Source: Dromiciops gliroides (Eukaryota; Chordata; Mammalia; Microbiotheria; Microbiotheriidae). Taken from it: a stretch of 64,000 bases of DNA. Below the pieces are notes generated by a model that made no database searches, was not told the DNA's origin, and worked only from the letters and a program-made list of their open reading frames with translations. This document shows positions 1-9,986 of the stretch, piece by piece. Every line of letters begins with the position of its first letter. Positions within the stretch are counted from its first letter, which is position 1. Where the stretch lies: positions 37,984,857 through 38,048,856 of the forward strand of contig NC_057863.1 of the NCBI RefSeq assembly GCF_019393635.1, written 5' to 3'. A program made the translations under genes and the position numbers.

Positions 1-138
1 TTACCTGTAAGCTACTCTCTCTGCTAGAAAATAAATGGTGGGGGGGAATCTGATGTGCCTATGTTCTGGTTTATGAAAGTTCCCAGCATATGTAACTATT
101 TTAGATAGGATTCTTGAGAAATTGGAAGATGACCATCA

Positions 139-305
139 CAGTGTAGTAGAAAGGTCCTGGCTCTGGACTCAGGGGACTTCTGTTCCAATCACAATCCTGA
201 TGCTACTACCTGGGTGACCTTAATTCACTTTTTTTGGCCTTAAGAGTATTTATTTGTAAAATGGATGGCCTCTAAAGTCCATTCCAGTTCTATTTCTATA
301 GTCCT
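139..305 (+). repeat. MIR-family SINE, old copy
   Basis: Reads as a MIR: a 'ctggactcagggga..ttctgttc' head, a CORE-like 'gggtgacctt' segment and the 3' signature 'ttgtaaaatggatgg' followed by 'cctctaaagtccattccag'. It is clearly diverged. The ends are estimated. Confidence 0.7.
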
Positions 306-416
306 AATCCATTTCACATCTCTGAACATCACTTACCTCATCTGTAAAATGAGAGGGATTGGACTGAGTGGCCTCTGAGTTCTATTATATCTTTAGATCT
401 ATGATTCTATGATCCC
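306..416 (+). repeat. second MIR 3' fragment
   Basis: Repeats the MIR 3' signature (tcatctgtaaaatgag, ggattggactgag, tctatgattctatgat) directly after the previous copy. It is either a separate insertion or a local duplication of the MIR 3' half. Confidence 0.6.
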
Positions 417-424
417 ATATATAG

Positions 425-560
425 GGTCTCTATGATTTTATATATATATATGTGTGTGTGTGTACACTTACATTTATGTATATATACACATATATAAATG
501 TATAAATATATACACATTTATGTATATACATATTTCTACACATATATGCACATATATTAT
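425..560. repeat. TA/TG-rich simple repeat
   Basis: An imperfect run of TATATA, TGTG and TACACA. It generates overlapping open frames on both strands that are low-complexity artefacts. Confidence 0.8.
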
Positions 561-565
561 GGGAT

Positions 566-888
566 TTAATAGCTCTCTTCAAGTATTTAAAGCATTTCAT
601 GTGGAAAAAAAAGATAGGGTTTTCTATTTGTTTCAAAAGGGAAGAATGATTGAAGTTATAAAGAGGTAAATTCAGGCTCGGCATATATAAAGAAAACTCC
701 TTAATACTAGATGTCTTCTATGTAATAATGGAATAAGCCATGCCAAGACAATGAATGTCCACCTCATTGAAGGTTTTGGAGCATAAGTTGGATACCTATT
801 CATCCAAAATGTGAGATAAGGAATTCTTTTTCAGGTTTGGTTTGAATAAGCTGACTTATAAACTTCATTTTAATTGGAATTCTATGAT
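566..888 (+). mobile_element. CR1/L3-like LINE 3' end
   Basis: Successive blocks match the 3' end of mammalian CR1/L3: 'tcttcaagtatttaaag', 'aagaggtaaattcaggctc', 'aactccttaa', 'aatggaataagcc', 'cattgaaggttttggagca' and a terminal 'attctatgatt'. It contains many substitutions, so it is ancient. The 5' end is truncated. Confidence 0.65.
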
Positions 889-1517
889 TATTAAATATAG
901 TCAAGAAAAATCAGGAAGAAAATATATATTAAGGGGCAGAAAGGTAAGACAAGAGGCTGTCAAGGGGAAGAATAGGAAACAGAATAATCAACCTTGCATG
1001 ACTCAAGGCATGTAGTGGGAAGGAGACTTTTCCCATAGAGCGTGAATCTAGATCTTGAAAATCAACAGCAAACCATGCAATAAGGAGGATTTGCAGACAC
1101 TTGCAGATGTAAAGGATTCTGTGCTCAGGGGGAAAAAAGTAGTGATTGGTAACTTCTTATTAAAGGGAAGAGACAGGAAGGCTCCTGGTTGTCATGGATA
1201 ATAAGGGAGATGGAACATGTATCTGAGACATGACAAAGAGTTTGCCAAGGCTCATCAAATTCAGGGACTGATATCCATTTCTGCAGATACATCTAAGAGC
1301 AAATGATACCATCAAAAGAAAACTGGAATGTAATTCTAATAACTTTGAAGTCCTGGTCAAGCAACTGTAGGACCTGGGAATATCATTTTAGAATCTGAAA
1401 TTAAAAGGGGATGCCAGATATTGTAATATATTACCCCAGAGTTTAGGAAAGCAGATTTCAAAAAGTCTGGAAAAAATAAAGTCATGATTTCATAGTCAGA
1501 GACTTTGAAAAGAGGGG
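889..1517. other. unassigned, no gene seen
   Basis: A purine-rich, moderately AT-rich stretch between the L3 3' end and the L2. It could be further decayed LINE, but I could not align it by eye. No open frame here looks coding. Confidence 0.4.
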
Positions 1518-2021
1518 AGTAAGGTTTAAGTAGACTCAAAAGGTACAAAAGGGGCATGTTATGAAGGGCTTTAAGAGTCAGGTAATTTTATATTTGATCC
1601 TTGAGGCTATAAGGAGCTACTGGAGTTTATCTACTAGGCAAATGCTATGGTCAGACCTGTGCTGTAGGAAGACCACTTTTGGGGCTGAGTGATAGTTGGG
1701 TTGAAGAGGGAAAAGAGACTAAAAGCAGGGAGGCCAACAAGAAGGCTACTATAAAAGTTCAGGCATGAAGTTGTGAGGGAGTTCACGAGGGTGGTATCAG
1801 TGTCCAAGGAGAGAAGGGAGGATATATAAGATATTGTAAAGGTAGAATCAGTAGGATGTATTGAGAGAATTGGAATAACACCCTCTGCTGGGAGGGACAT
1901 TGTGAGCTCTGGCCTAAAAAGAAACCATGTGACTTTAGCGTCCTTCTGGGATGACTTTAGCATCTGGAAGTGACATTTGCTGCCCCAAGGGTCCTGTCAA
2001 TCAGTGCTACCAACCAATTAG

Positions 2022-2394
2022 TGTAACGATTGGAATGACGCCTCCTGCTGGAGACTTACTGTAGAAGAGTTCCACCCATGAAGCGAAGGTCTTTGAGGGC
2101 AAGACCAGGAGTCTTTTCTTTGGCGTCAGGAAGTGACGAGGGCTAGTGGGAGGAGGAAGGAAGAGACTGGCGCTCGGTCTCACTCTCTTTCCTTTGGACT
2201 CTGGTGGAGAGCGGAGCTAGAAATGTGCTCTCCCTTTAATAGATAGGAATCTAGGCCTTTCTCTCTCTTTACCAAATTCTTATTCTCCTTAATAAATGCT
2301 TAAAAGTCTAACTCCTGCTAAAGCTTATAATTTATTGGCAACCACTCATTAGGTATTTTAGACAGAATTTTAGCTAGAATTTTAGCCCTTAACA
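2022..2394 (+). mobile_element. younger solo LTR (ERV1-like) nested in a related LTR
   Basis: About 373 bp, beginning TGTAACG and ending CTTAACA, so it has the TG...CA ends of a retroviral LTR. It is flanked by a perfect 4-bp duplication TTAG (2018-2021 and 2395-2398), a length typical of gammaretrovirus-like (ERV1) integration. An AATAAA near 2292 fits a poly(A) signal in R. There is no internal sequence, so it is probably a recombined solo LTR. Confidence 0.7.
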
Positions 2395-2406
2395 TTAGCT
2401 TGGAAC

Positions 2407-2430
2407 TGTGTGTGTGTGTGTGTGTGTGTG
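2407..2430. repeat. (TG)12 microsatellite
   Basis: A pure TG dinucleotide run inside the 3' half of the older LTR. Confidence 0.95.
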
Positions 2431-2856
2431 GATGGCCCTGTTTCCTGTTTCACAGGAGGCTTCTGGGAGGAGCGAGCTTTTTCATTGCTGCATGGGGGCT
2501 TGGCAGCAGAGATATGCAGTATAGGGAGAGCAGGCAAATCTCATACTTTATCCATGTGTTTCTCTTTACTAACCCCTAGTATACTTTAATAAATACTTAA
2601 AAGAGATACGTTTTCTAATTTAAGGTGACTACTCATTAGATTTTAGACATCAGAGCTAGAATTTTAGAACCTTACAGTATGCAAAAGATTAAATATGTGG
2701 GGTGAAAGAAAGTAAGCAGTAAGTAGTTTGTTATCCTGGCTGAATGAAAGGATGGAGGTACCTTGCAAAGTAACAGTGAAGTTTGGGAGAGAAGACCATT
2801 AGATGGGAAGATAATGCCTTTAGTTTTGGATATATTGCCATTAAGATGTCTTTGGG

Positions 2857-3015
2857 GGGCAGCTAGGTGGTGCAGTGGATAGAGCACCAGCCCTGGATTC
2901 AGGAGGACCTTAGTTCAAATCCAGCCTCAAACACTTGATACTTATTAGCTGTGTGACCCTGGGCAAGTCACTTAAGCCTCGTTGCCCCACAAAAAAAAGA
3001 AAAAGAAAAAAAAAT
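2857..3015 (+). mobile_element. tRNA-headed CORE-SINE (marsupial young family)
   Basis: A full-length copy: the head 'gggcagctaggtggtgcag' contains a pol III A box, followed by the B box 'gttcaaatc', the MIR-like core 'tagctgtgtgaccctgggca' and an A-rich tail. The TSD is ATGTCTTTGGG at 2846-2856 and 3016-3026. It is inserted in antisense L2. Confidence 0.92.
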
Positions 3016-3280
3016 ATGTCTTTGGGACACACAGTTTGAGATGTCTAATAAGGCAGTGGAAATGAGAGATGAGATCAGGACAGACGGGAAGGCTGGATAA
3101 ATAGATCTGAGAATTATCTGCATAGAGACGATAATTGAGTATACAGTTGCTAATAAGGATCACCAAACAGAGTAGTAATAGAGGAAGAAGAGAAGAAAAC
3201 CCAGGACAAAGCTTTGGGTAACATTAATGTTTAGCAAATGAGTCCTGGATAGAAATCCAGCAAGGAATCTCTATTGCCAT

Positions 3281-4019
3281 ATGAAAAAATGCTCTAAATC
3301 ACTATTGATTAGAGAGATGCAAATTAAAACAACTCTGAGGTACCATCTCACACCTATCAGATTGGTTAATATGACAAAAAAAGAAAATAATAAATGTTGG
3401 AGAAGCTGTGGAAAAATTGGAACACTAATGCATTGTTGGTGGAGCTATGAATTGATCCAACCATTCTGGAGAGTAATTTGTAATTATGCCCAAAGGGCTA
3501 TAAAGCTGTGCCTACCCTTTGACCCAGCAATACCACTTTGGGGTCTTTTTCCCAAAGAGATCATGGAAAATGGAAAAGGACCCACGTGTACAAAAATATT
3601 TATAGCTGCTCTTTTTGTGGTGGCAAGGAATTGGGCATTATGGGGATGCCCATCAACTGGGGAATGGCTGAACCAGTTGTGGTATATGAATGTAATGGAA
3701 TACTATTGTGCTGTAAGAAATGATGAGCAGGGGGCAGCTAGGTGGCACAGTGGATAGAGCACCAGCCCTGGATTCAGGAGGACCTGAGTTCAAGTCTGGC
3801 CTCAGACACTTGACACTTACTAGCTGTGTGACCCTGGGCAAGTCACTTAACCCCAGTTGCCCAGCAAACAAAACAAAACAAAACAAAAAAAGAAACAATG
3901 AGCAGGAGGAGTTCAGAGAAACCTGGAAGGACTTGCATGAACTGATGATAAGTGAGATGAACAGCACCAGGAGAACACTATACACAGTATCATCAACATT
4001 ATGTGTTGATCAACTGTGA
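3281..4019 (+). pseudogene. L1 ORF2 C-terminal fragment, interrupted by a SINE
   Basis: Encodes the last roughly 180 residues of L1 ORF2p, the protein that carries the endonuclease and reverse transcriptase for target-primed insertion. Only the region after the RT domain remains. It opens with '[11 protein letters not shown]' and 'YHLTPIR' and contains the C-terminal cysteine-rich segment '[16 protein letters not shown]', then '[14 protein letters not shown]' and '[11 protein letters not shown]'. The frame has no stop up to a SINE at 3731-3890 and resumes after it ('EEFRETWKDLHELM...STLCVDQL'), ending with TGA at 4017-4019. The last cysteine of the usual CX3CX7HX4C motif is Tyr here. The fragment cannot support retrotransposition because endonuclease and RT are missing. 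Homology is confident; the start shown is simply the first Met in the truncated copy. Confidence 0.9.
3731..3890 (+). mobile_element. CORE-SINE inside L1 ORF2
   Basis: A full-length copy with an (AAAAC)n-like tail. The TSD is 15 bp with two mismatches: agaaaTGatgagcag (3716-3730) and agaaaCAatgagcag (3891-3905). It interrupts the L1 ORF2 remnant and is therefore younger than the L1. Confidence 0.92.
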
Positions 4020-4887
4020 TTGACTAGATTCTTCTCACCAGTCCAATGGTACAAGAAAGTTCCAAATGACTCATGATGGAAAAGGCTCTCCAAATCCAGA
4101 AAAAAAAAAAAAAGGAACTGTGGAATATGGGCGCTGATTGGACCATACTATTTCTTTTGTGTTTGGTGCTGTTGTTTTTTTTTTTTTTGAGGTTTTTCCT
4201 CTTTGCTCTGATTCTTCTCGTATAACATGACTTATGCAGAAATATTTTTAATGTTACTATACATACATATAAATACACACACACACATATATGTCAGATT
4301 ACCTGCTGTCTAGGGGAGGTGGGGAGGGAGGGAAGGGAGGGAGAAAAATTTGAAATTGGAAATCTTATCTAAACAAATGTTGAAAACTAAAATAAATAAA
4401 TAAGATTAAAAAAAGAAAAAAAATCCAGCAAGGGAAATTGAGAAAGACTAGTGAGACAAGTCAGAGGAAAATTAGACAAGAAGAATAATGAAAACCTAGA
4501 CATAAGAAAGTAATCAGGAAAAGAAGGTGCTTGACAGTGTCAAATGCTGCAGAGAAGTCAAGAGGAATCAAAATTAAGAAAACATCATGGGATTTGGCAA
4601 AGAGAACATTGGTAAATTTAGAGAGGACAATCTAAGTCAAAACAATGAAGTTGCAAGTCATACTGCAAAGTATTAAGAAAGTGGGAAGAAAGGAAGTGGA
4701 GGAACCAATTGTAGACCATCTATTTAAGTAATTTAGCCATAAAAGGAAGGAGAGATATAGGATGATAAGCAGAGGGGATGATCAGATAAAGTGGAGGTTT
4801 GGGGTGGGGAAAGAGGAAGATAATGAGCCTGTTTACATCCAACAAGGAAGCAGCCTGTATATGGGGAGAGATTAAAGATTAGTGAGA

Positions 4888-5011
4888 TGGATAAAGAACC
4901 AGTCCTGGTTTCAGGAGGACCTGAGTTCAAACCTGGCCTCAGACACTTGACACTTACTAGCCGTGTGACCATGGGCAAGTTGCTTAACCCTCATTGCCCC
5001 GCCCCCCCAAA
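4888..5011 (+). mobile_element. 5'-truncated CORE-SINE
   Basis: Lacks about the first 22 nt of the family, including most of the A box, and starts at 'tggataaagaacc'. The tail is preceded by a C-run. The perfect 14-bp TSD AAAGATTAGTGAGA (4874-4887 and 5012-5025) shows that the truncation happened on insertion and not by later decay. Confidence 0.9.
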
Positions 5012-5889
5012 AAAGATTAGTGAGAGATTAGAGATAGAAAGGGCAATCTGCTTGAAAAAATGGGGTAGAATTGAGTACTTTTGCTTGTATAGTGGTTTGT
5101 CTTGACAAGAAGAGGCATTTTTTCATGTGAGGCAAGGGCAAAGGATGAGATATATGCAGAAGGTTTCTGGGGATAAGAGGGAGCTCTCAGTGAATGGACT
5201 CATTTTTTTTCCTCCTGAGATGCTTCCCACCTGAGAGGGTGGGGAAAAGGGGAGCAATGAGAAGTTTCAGGAGAAATAAAAAAGGTTTGCAAATAAATTG
5301 TGGTGAGTGTGGTAGTGAATCAGTTAGGGAAGTATAAAATGATTGTTGTACTACAATGAAATCCCATTTAAGATTATGTAATGTACCTTTGTGTTGTGCT
5401 CAGTCTTCACAGTTTCGTGATTTTCCCCCAGCTTTATTCAATAGCACATGAACAGGAGTGAAGGCAGTAGAAGGTGCAAGTAATCCAAGGCTGGGGCTTG
5501 ACAGGGCATGAGGGGACCAGGGACTGGAGGGAAAAAGATAGTGCAGAATTGAACTACTTCATCAAAGAATCAAGATGGAGAAAGAACCAAAGTTTATCAG
5601 TGTATGGGCTGATAGACTAGAGAAAAACTGAGAGATCAGAGGACAAAGTGAGAACAAAGAACAGAAATAGGGTCTCTAAGGAGAGGGAAAATTGGAATGA
5701 TAAATTATTACAATCATCTAAACGAACTTTGGAGTTCATTAACACTGAAGGGAAATGAATAAGCTGAGGAACCAGGAGGCTGGGGAGTTTGACAAAATAT
5801 TATATATTGAATATATGAAGTATATTGAAGTCTCCTAGCATGAGGGCAAGAATTGGGGAGGAGACAAAGACTTCGAGCCAGACACTGAA

Positions 5890-6090
5890 TCCAATGAACA
5901 CTAGACTTTATTTGAAGGATTTGAATTCAAATCCTAAATTTGTTACTTCCCCCCTGAGTAACTTTATTAATGGACAAGTCACAATGTTTTGGGACCTGTT
6001 TTCTCAGCTGTAAAATGAGGTAGCTGAACTAGATAATCTCAACACTAGTTTCTTTGATCCAATAAGGAATAAAGGAGAAAAGGAATCTAA
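5890..6090 (+). repeat. MIR, diverged
   Basis: Contains 'tttgaattcaaatcct', 'acaagtcac' and 'cagctgtaaaatgaggtagctgaactagat' fragments in MIR order. Confidence 0.6.
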
Positions 6091-6389
6091 GGAAAATACT
6101 GTGGCAGTACCAGGGACTCTTTCTGATGAACCTAGCTTTTTTTATTTTTATCTTGTTACATGGGATGTTTTAGCAATATAATAATATAAAAATAGTCTGC
6201 TTTAAATCTCATACACATATTATTTTTCAATAAATATTCACTAATCATTGGCAATAACTAATATCAATGACAGTTCTATCTGATTAAGGCAATACATTGA
6301 AATCTTTTTTATGGGGGGGGGTTTGCAAGATTATGTCATACATTTTCACCATACCTCTTTGGTGGTGTCATTTAGTGCCTGTTCTCTAT

Positions 6390-7012
6390 TATAAGTATAC
6401 TGTTATTGTTTAATTTATCTGGTTTTCTACTACTCAACTCCTTCCCATTGAGAAAAAAAAAAGAACATATTGGCTGTATACAAAATGTAGGCATCTTTCT
6501 TGAATTTTAAGTTTATTAATTTTTTGCTCTGAGGTGAGTGGTATTTTTTTATCATTTTGCTTTGGAAGTCATGGTTTATCATTAAGTTGATCAGAGTTCT
6601 GAAGTCCTTTAAAATTATTTTTCTTTATAATGTGATCATTGTATGAATTTCTTTCCTAGTTCTGCTCACTTTGCTCTGCATCAATTCATAAAGATTGTCC
6701 CATTTTTCTCTTTAATTGTCCCTTTTATTGTTTTGTAGCACAATAATAGAATTATATTGATGTAACGCAATTAGGTTAGCCATTCTCTAATAGGAGGATA
6801 CTCTTTTAATTTCTAATTTTGACCATAAAAAAGAGCTTCTAAAATGTATTTTTATACACATAGTTCCTTTGCCTATTTCCTTGAATTCCACGGTGTATAG
6901 ACCTAGCAGTAGTATTACTGGATCAAAAAGTAGACACATTTAAAAAAAATGGGGGGGGGCATATTTCCATATTGCCCTCCAGAATGGCCAAATCATTCAT
7001 ATCCATTCAGAT
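6390..7012 (-). mobile_element. old L1 3' region, antisense
   Basis: Shares collinear blocks with the younger antisense L1s in this window: 'ctgctcactttgctctgcatca', 'ttgtagcacaataatag', 'tagccattctctaata', 'acctagcagtagtattactgg' and 'tccagaatgg'. It is much more diverged than they are. The AT-rich sequence from about 6100 may be its 3'UTR. Confidence 0.6.
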
Positions 7013-7332
7013 TTTAAGAAAGATATGTGTTAAATATGGAAAAGGGGGTGCATGATAAAAAAGAAAGAGAAAAAAGGAAACAAAATCTAAGGAAAGAATT
7101 AGATATTTAATCCCAGGATAATTTGAGGCTTATGGACATGTCAAGGAAAACAGCAAATAACTTTTTAAGGCAATGTTTAGAGCAAGAATAAGGACAGGGT
7201 GGATACACTTTTTCTGATGTTGCTTTGAAAGACTTCGAAGGTTCTTATTCCAGCTCCTATTCTCACTGGCAAATTGAGTCCCCCAGAAAGTTGTCCATAG
7301 CTTCTTCTAGGGAGTCAGTAGATTCTTTTTTC
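7013..7332. other. unassigned, no gene seen
   Basis: An A-rich sequence, then a less AT-rich block (7200-7320). I recognise no repeat signature or coding frame. Confidence 0.4.
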
Positions 7333-7352
7333 AAAAGTAATCACACTGATTC

Positions 7353-7834
7353 AAGACAGTTCCAAAAAAATTCATAATGAAAAATGCTATCCACCCCCAG
7401 AGAGAAAACTGGTAAACTCAAAATGTAAATTGAAGCATACTTTCTTTAAGCTTTATTTTTCTTGTTTACTTGTGTGTTTTCTTTGGAAGCATAGCTAATA
7501 TGAAAGTATGTTTTGCATGACTTCATAGTATAATCACTATCATATTGCTTGCCTTCTTAAGGGGTGGGGGAAGTGAGTGAGGAAGAGAATTTAGAACTCA
7601 AAATTTCAAAAAGTGACTTAATTGAGGGCAGCTAAGTGGTACAGTGGGTAAAGCACCAGCCCTGGATTCAGGAGGATCTGAGTTCAAATCTAGCCTCAGA
7701 CAATTGATATTTACTAGCTGTGTGACCCTGGGCAAGTCACTTAACCCTCATTGCCTCACAAAAAAAAATAGTGACTTAATTTTTTACATGTGATTGGAAA
7801 ATATTTAATTAAATAAATAAAGACATATTTTTAA
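7353..7834 (+). mobile_element. 5'-truncated L1 3' end
   Basis: An L1 3'UTR with 'gaaaaatgctatccacccccagag' and a G-rich block near 7560. It is bounded by a 20-bp TSD with two mismatches, starting AAAAGTAATCA (7333-7352 and 7835-7854). It carries a SINE at 7624-7769. Confidence 0.85.
7624..7769 (+). mobile_element. CORE-SINE inside an L1 3' end
   Basis: A full-length copy with a short A tail. The perfect 12-bp TSD is AGTGACTTAATT at 7612-7623 and 7770-7781. Confidence 0.92.
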
Positions 7835-7963
7835 AAAAGTAATCAGACTGAATCCATATCATAGTGGGTTTTCCATAGTATTAATTGCTAATTTCAATTA
7901 ATATCTTCCTTACATTGACCCAGTGCCTCACTATTATTTAATTAATCAATATGATTAACTTTG

Positions 7964-8123
7964 TGTGTGTGGTTTTTTTTTGTTTTTTGCTGAGGCAATT
8001 GGGGTTAAGTGACTTGCCCAAGGTCACACAGCTAGTAAGTGTTAAGTGTCTGAGGCTGGCTTTGAACTCAGGTCCTCCTGACTCCAGGGCCAGTGCTCTA
8101 TCCACTGCGCCACCTAGCTGCCC
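7964..8123 (-). mobile_element. CORE-SINE, minus strand, 'CAATTGCCTCA' type
   Basis: Starts with a T-rich (reverse poly(A)) tail, then 'tgaggcaattggggttaagt', and ends at 'cacctagctgcccc'. The 17-bp TSD with one mismatch is CAATATGATTaACTTTG (7947-7963) and CAATATGATTcCCTTTG-like text at 8124-8140 (observed variant ..ATTACCTTTG). Confidence 0.9.
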
Positions 8124-8140
8124 CAATATGATTACCTTTG

Positions 8141-8985
8141 ACAAAGGAATATTTACTAGAAGATATAGCAAGAACAGAAATACAAGAAATACCACTATAA
8201 CCAGGGCCACATTCTTCCCTAAACCATCTTGTTCCCTACAGAGGTTTTCATAAACTTAAAGTGGTTGCTAAAATGCATTCACCACACCAAGTCCACTCCA
8301 GAAAATGACATAGCCAATGCATAAAATTCCTTTCTTGTTTGGAACACATTGTTTCAATTTTGATCCACAGCAAGAGTAGGTCAAACATATCATTCTGGGC
8401 TTTGTTCCACGCCAATATCTGCCATGAACTCCAGTTTCTGGACATCTTGTGCTTTCTTGAGCTTTCAAAGCTCACAAGGTTTTGTTTCCCAGATCATACC
8501 ACCTCCAATACTCCACCTAAGATAGGGAAGAGAAATGACAGCAAGAAAAATAAACACAAGACTATGTGTTCATGGTTTTGTATCCATTGGGTGGGGAGAA
8601 TAGGTCACTCTCTCCAGCATCTTACAGAAGTTACTGTCTTCTCACTGAAACAAAGCCAGTCAGGAAAGGGGCTGAGTTAGCCCCATGGGAGTCTTCTGTA
8701 TGTGCATTCAATTCTGGCTCAGCAGCCTGGCAGAAAGGCCTACAGTAAGTGAACCAGAAGTCATAGGGTACTTCTATAGGTTCCAGAGTTCTATTACATG
8801 GATCTGACCATGCTGCACATGTACATAAGGACTGAATTCTCACTGACCACTCTTAGGTTACACTGGTGTTTGTATAGAACTACTCAACTCTTACTTTGTT
8901 TCCCTCTTCTCCATTAAGGGATGGATCTCCAAATGAAAATGATTAGGACAAATATCACAAAGAGTGAATTAATATCAATTCAATT
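8141..8985. other. non-repetitive island, no identified gene
   Basis: I recognise no repeat here. Minus-strand open frames at 8248-8475 and 8631-8843 have mixed, non-simple composition, including a Cys-rich stretch 'CCGSKLKQC' in an overlapping frame. They start at TTG/GTG or internal codons and match nothing I know. This may be an unrecognised old pseudogene or ordinary intergenic DNA. Confidence 0.35.
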
Positions 8986-8987
8986 TA

Positions 8988-9250
8988 AAAAGCATTTATT
9001 AAGCACCTAATATGTGTCAAGAATAAGTATCATATTATTTTTTAAGGGTATAAAGGCAACAAATAGCCTTTATATTCAAAAAGTTTAAATTCTATCGGGA
9101 GGGCAACATGCAATATGAAAGAAAGTTAGATAAATAGTTCAAACAATAAACATTTATTGAACACCTATTATATATCAGGAACTGTTCTAAGTACTAAGAA
9201 TACAAAAAGAGGCAAAAGACCATCCCTGCTCTCAAAGAACTAATAATCAG
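8988..9250 (-). repeat. two successive L2 3' ends, antisense
   Basis: Two copies of the antisense L2 terminus: 'agcatttattaagcaccta' near 8990 and 'aaacatttattgaacacctattat' near 9148. Each is followed by the 'aggaactgttctaagtac' and 'ctctcaaagaacta' type blocks. Confidence 0.7.
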
Positions 9251-9265
9251 ATATAGATAGATGAC

Positions 9266-9266
<1 letters not shown>

Positions 9267-9334
<68 letters not shown>
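9267..9334. repeat. (GATA)17 microsatellite
   Basis: 68 bp of perfect GATA tetranucleotide with imperfect GATA units just upstream. It is likely polymorphic. Confidence 0.97.
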
Positions 9335-9390
9335 TTTCAAAGGGGAAGGCTCATGTTATAAAGGGCAGTTCATTTTTAAAAAATCATTTT

Positions 9391-9529
9391 GGGAACAGCT
9401 AGGTGGCACAGTGGATAGAGCACCAGCTTTGGATCCAGGAAGACTTGAGTTCAAATCCAGCCTTAGACACTTGACACTTACTAGCTGTGTGACCCTGGAC
9501 AAGTCACTTAACCTTCATTGCCCCACAAA
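9391..9529 (+). mobile_element. CORE-SINE in the L1 tail
   Basis: The head reads 'gggaacagctaggtggcaca'. The TSD AAAAAATCATTTT occurs at 9378-9390 and 9530-9542. It sits just inside the poly(A) end of the antisense L1. Confidence 0.9.
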
Positions 9530-9839
9530 AAAAAATCATTTTTCCAATTACATGTGAAAAAATGTTAACATTTATTTTTTAAAAATTGATTTCCAAATCC
9601 TCTCCTTCCCTCTCTTTCCCCCACCATAAGATAGCAAGCAATTTGAAAGAGGTTCTATATGTGCAGTAATGCAAAAAAAAAAAAATTCATATTTGTCATG
9701 TTGTGAAAGAAAATCGACCAAAAAGAGAACAAGAAAAGTAAAGGTTTTTAAGTATTGTCTGATCTGCATTCAAACTCTATCAGTTATCTTTTTGGAGTTG
9801 GCTAACATTTTTCAGAAGAATTCCTTTGGGGGCAGCTAG

Positions 9840-9986
9840 GTGGTGCAGTGGATAAAGCACTGGCCCTGGATTCAGGAAGACCTGAATTCAAATCTGGCCT
9901 CAGACACTTGACACTTACTTACTAGCTGTGTGACCCTGGACAAGTCACTTAACGCTCATTGCCCTGCAAAAAACAAAACAAAAAAC
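9840..9986 (+). mobile_element. CORE-SINE in antisense L1
   Basis: A full-length copy with a small internal duplication 'acttacttactag'. The tail is an AAAAC-rich run. The perfect 14-bp TSD is AAGAATTCCTTTGG at 9826-9839 and 9987-10000. Confidence 0.93.

Larger units (their letters stand above)
1857..2676 (+). mobile_element. older solo LTR, split by a related LTR
   Basis: Its 5' part (1857-2021, starting TGTA and containing 'attggaataacaccctctgc') and 3' part (2395-2676, containing 'aataaatacttaaaag' and ending 'gaaccttaca') flank the younger LTR, to which both are similar. The poly(A) signal near the 3' end supports the plus orientation. No clear TSD survives for this older copy. No internal retroviral genes are present. 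Confidence 0.6.
3266..4420 (+). mobile_element. 5'-truncated L1 with 3'UTR and poly(A)
   Basis: About 980 bp of L1 excluding the SINE it contains. It holds the end of ORF2, a 3'UTR with the marsupial-typical 'gattcttct..ataacatgact' and 'gggagggagaaaaattt' blocks, and an A-rich tail. It is bounded by a perfect 13-bp TSD AAATCCAGCAAGG at 3253-3265 and 4421-4433. It inserted into antisense L2. The intact frame and clean TSD point to a fairly recent event. Confidence 0.92.
1518..5760 (-). mobile_element. L2 LINE, antisense, heavily interrupted
   Basis: Old L2 on the minus strand, broken by later insertions (LTRs 1857-2676, SINE 2857-3015, L1 3266-4420, SINE 4888-5011). Minus-strand translation gives two recognisable L2 ORF2 pieces: 'TSCLNFYSSLLVGLP' (near 1740-1790) and the reverse-transcriptase-type 'YRLYADNSQIYLSS' (near 3085-3130). 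The text 'cagtgtcaaatgctgcagag' near 4535 is the antisense of the L2 RT core. Frameshifts and stops are present, so it is dead. The distal part (5020-5760) is assigned only tentatively. Confidence 0.7.

Noticed and set aside
430..684. Overlapping open frames on both strands with Tyr/Ile/Thr/His-rich peptides
   Set aside because: They translate a TA/TG simple repeat; composition artefact.
2972..3166. Minus-strand frame with 'YRLYADNSQIYLSS' as a possible gene
   Set aside because: L2 reverse-transcriptase remnant disrupted by SINE and stops.
3720..4019. Repeated 'RAPALDSGGPEFKSGLRHLTLTSCVTLGKSLNP' peptide in many frames across the window
   Set aside because: It is the SINE read in one frame; its recurrence reflects SINE copies, not a protein family.
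9267..9334. Regular GATA spacing considered as a CRISPR-like or satellite array
   Set aside because: Pure tetranucleotide microsatellite with no spacers.
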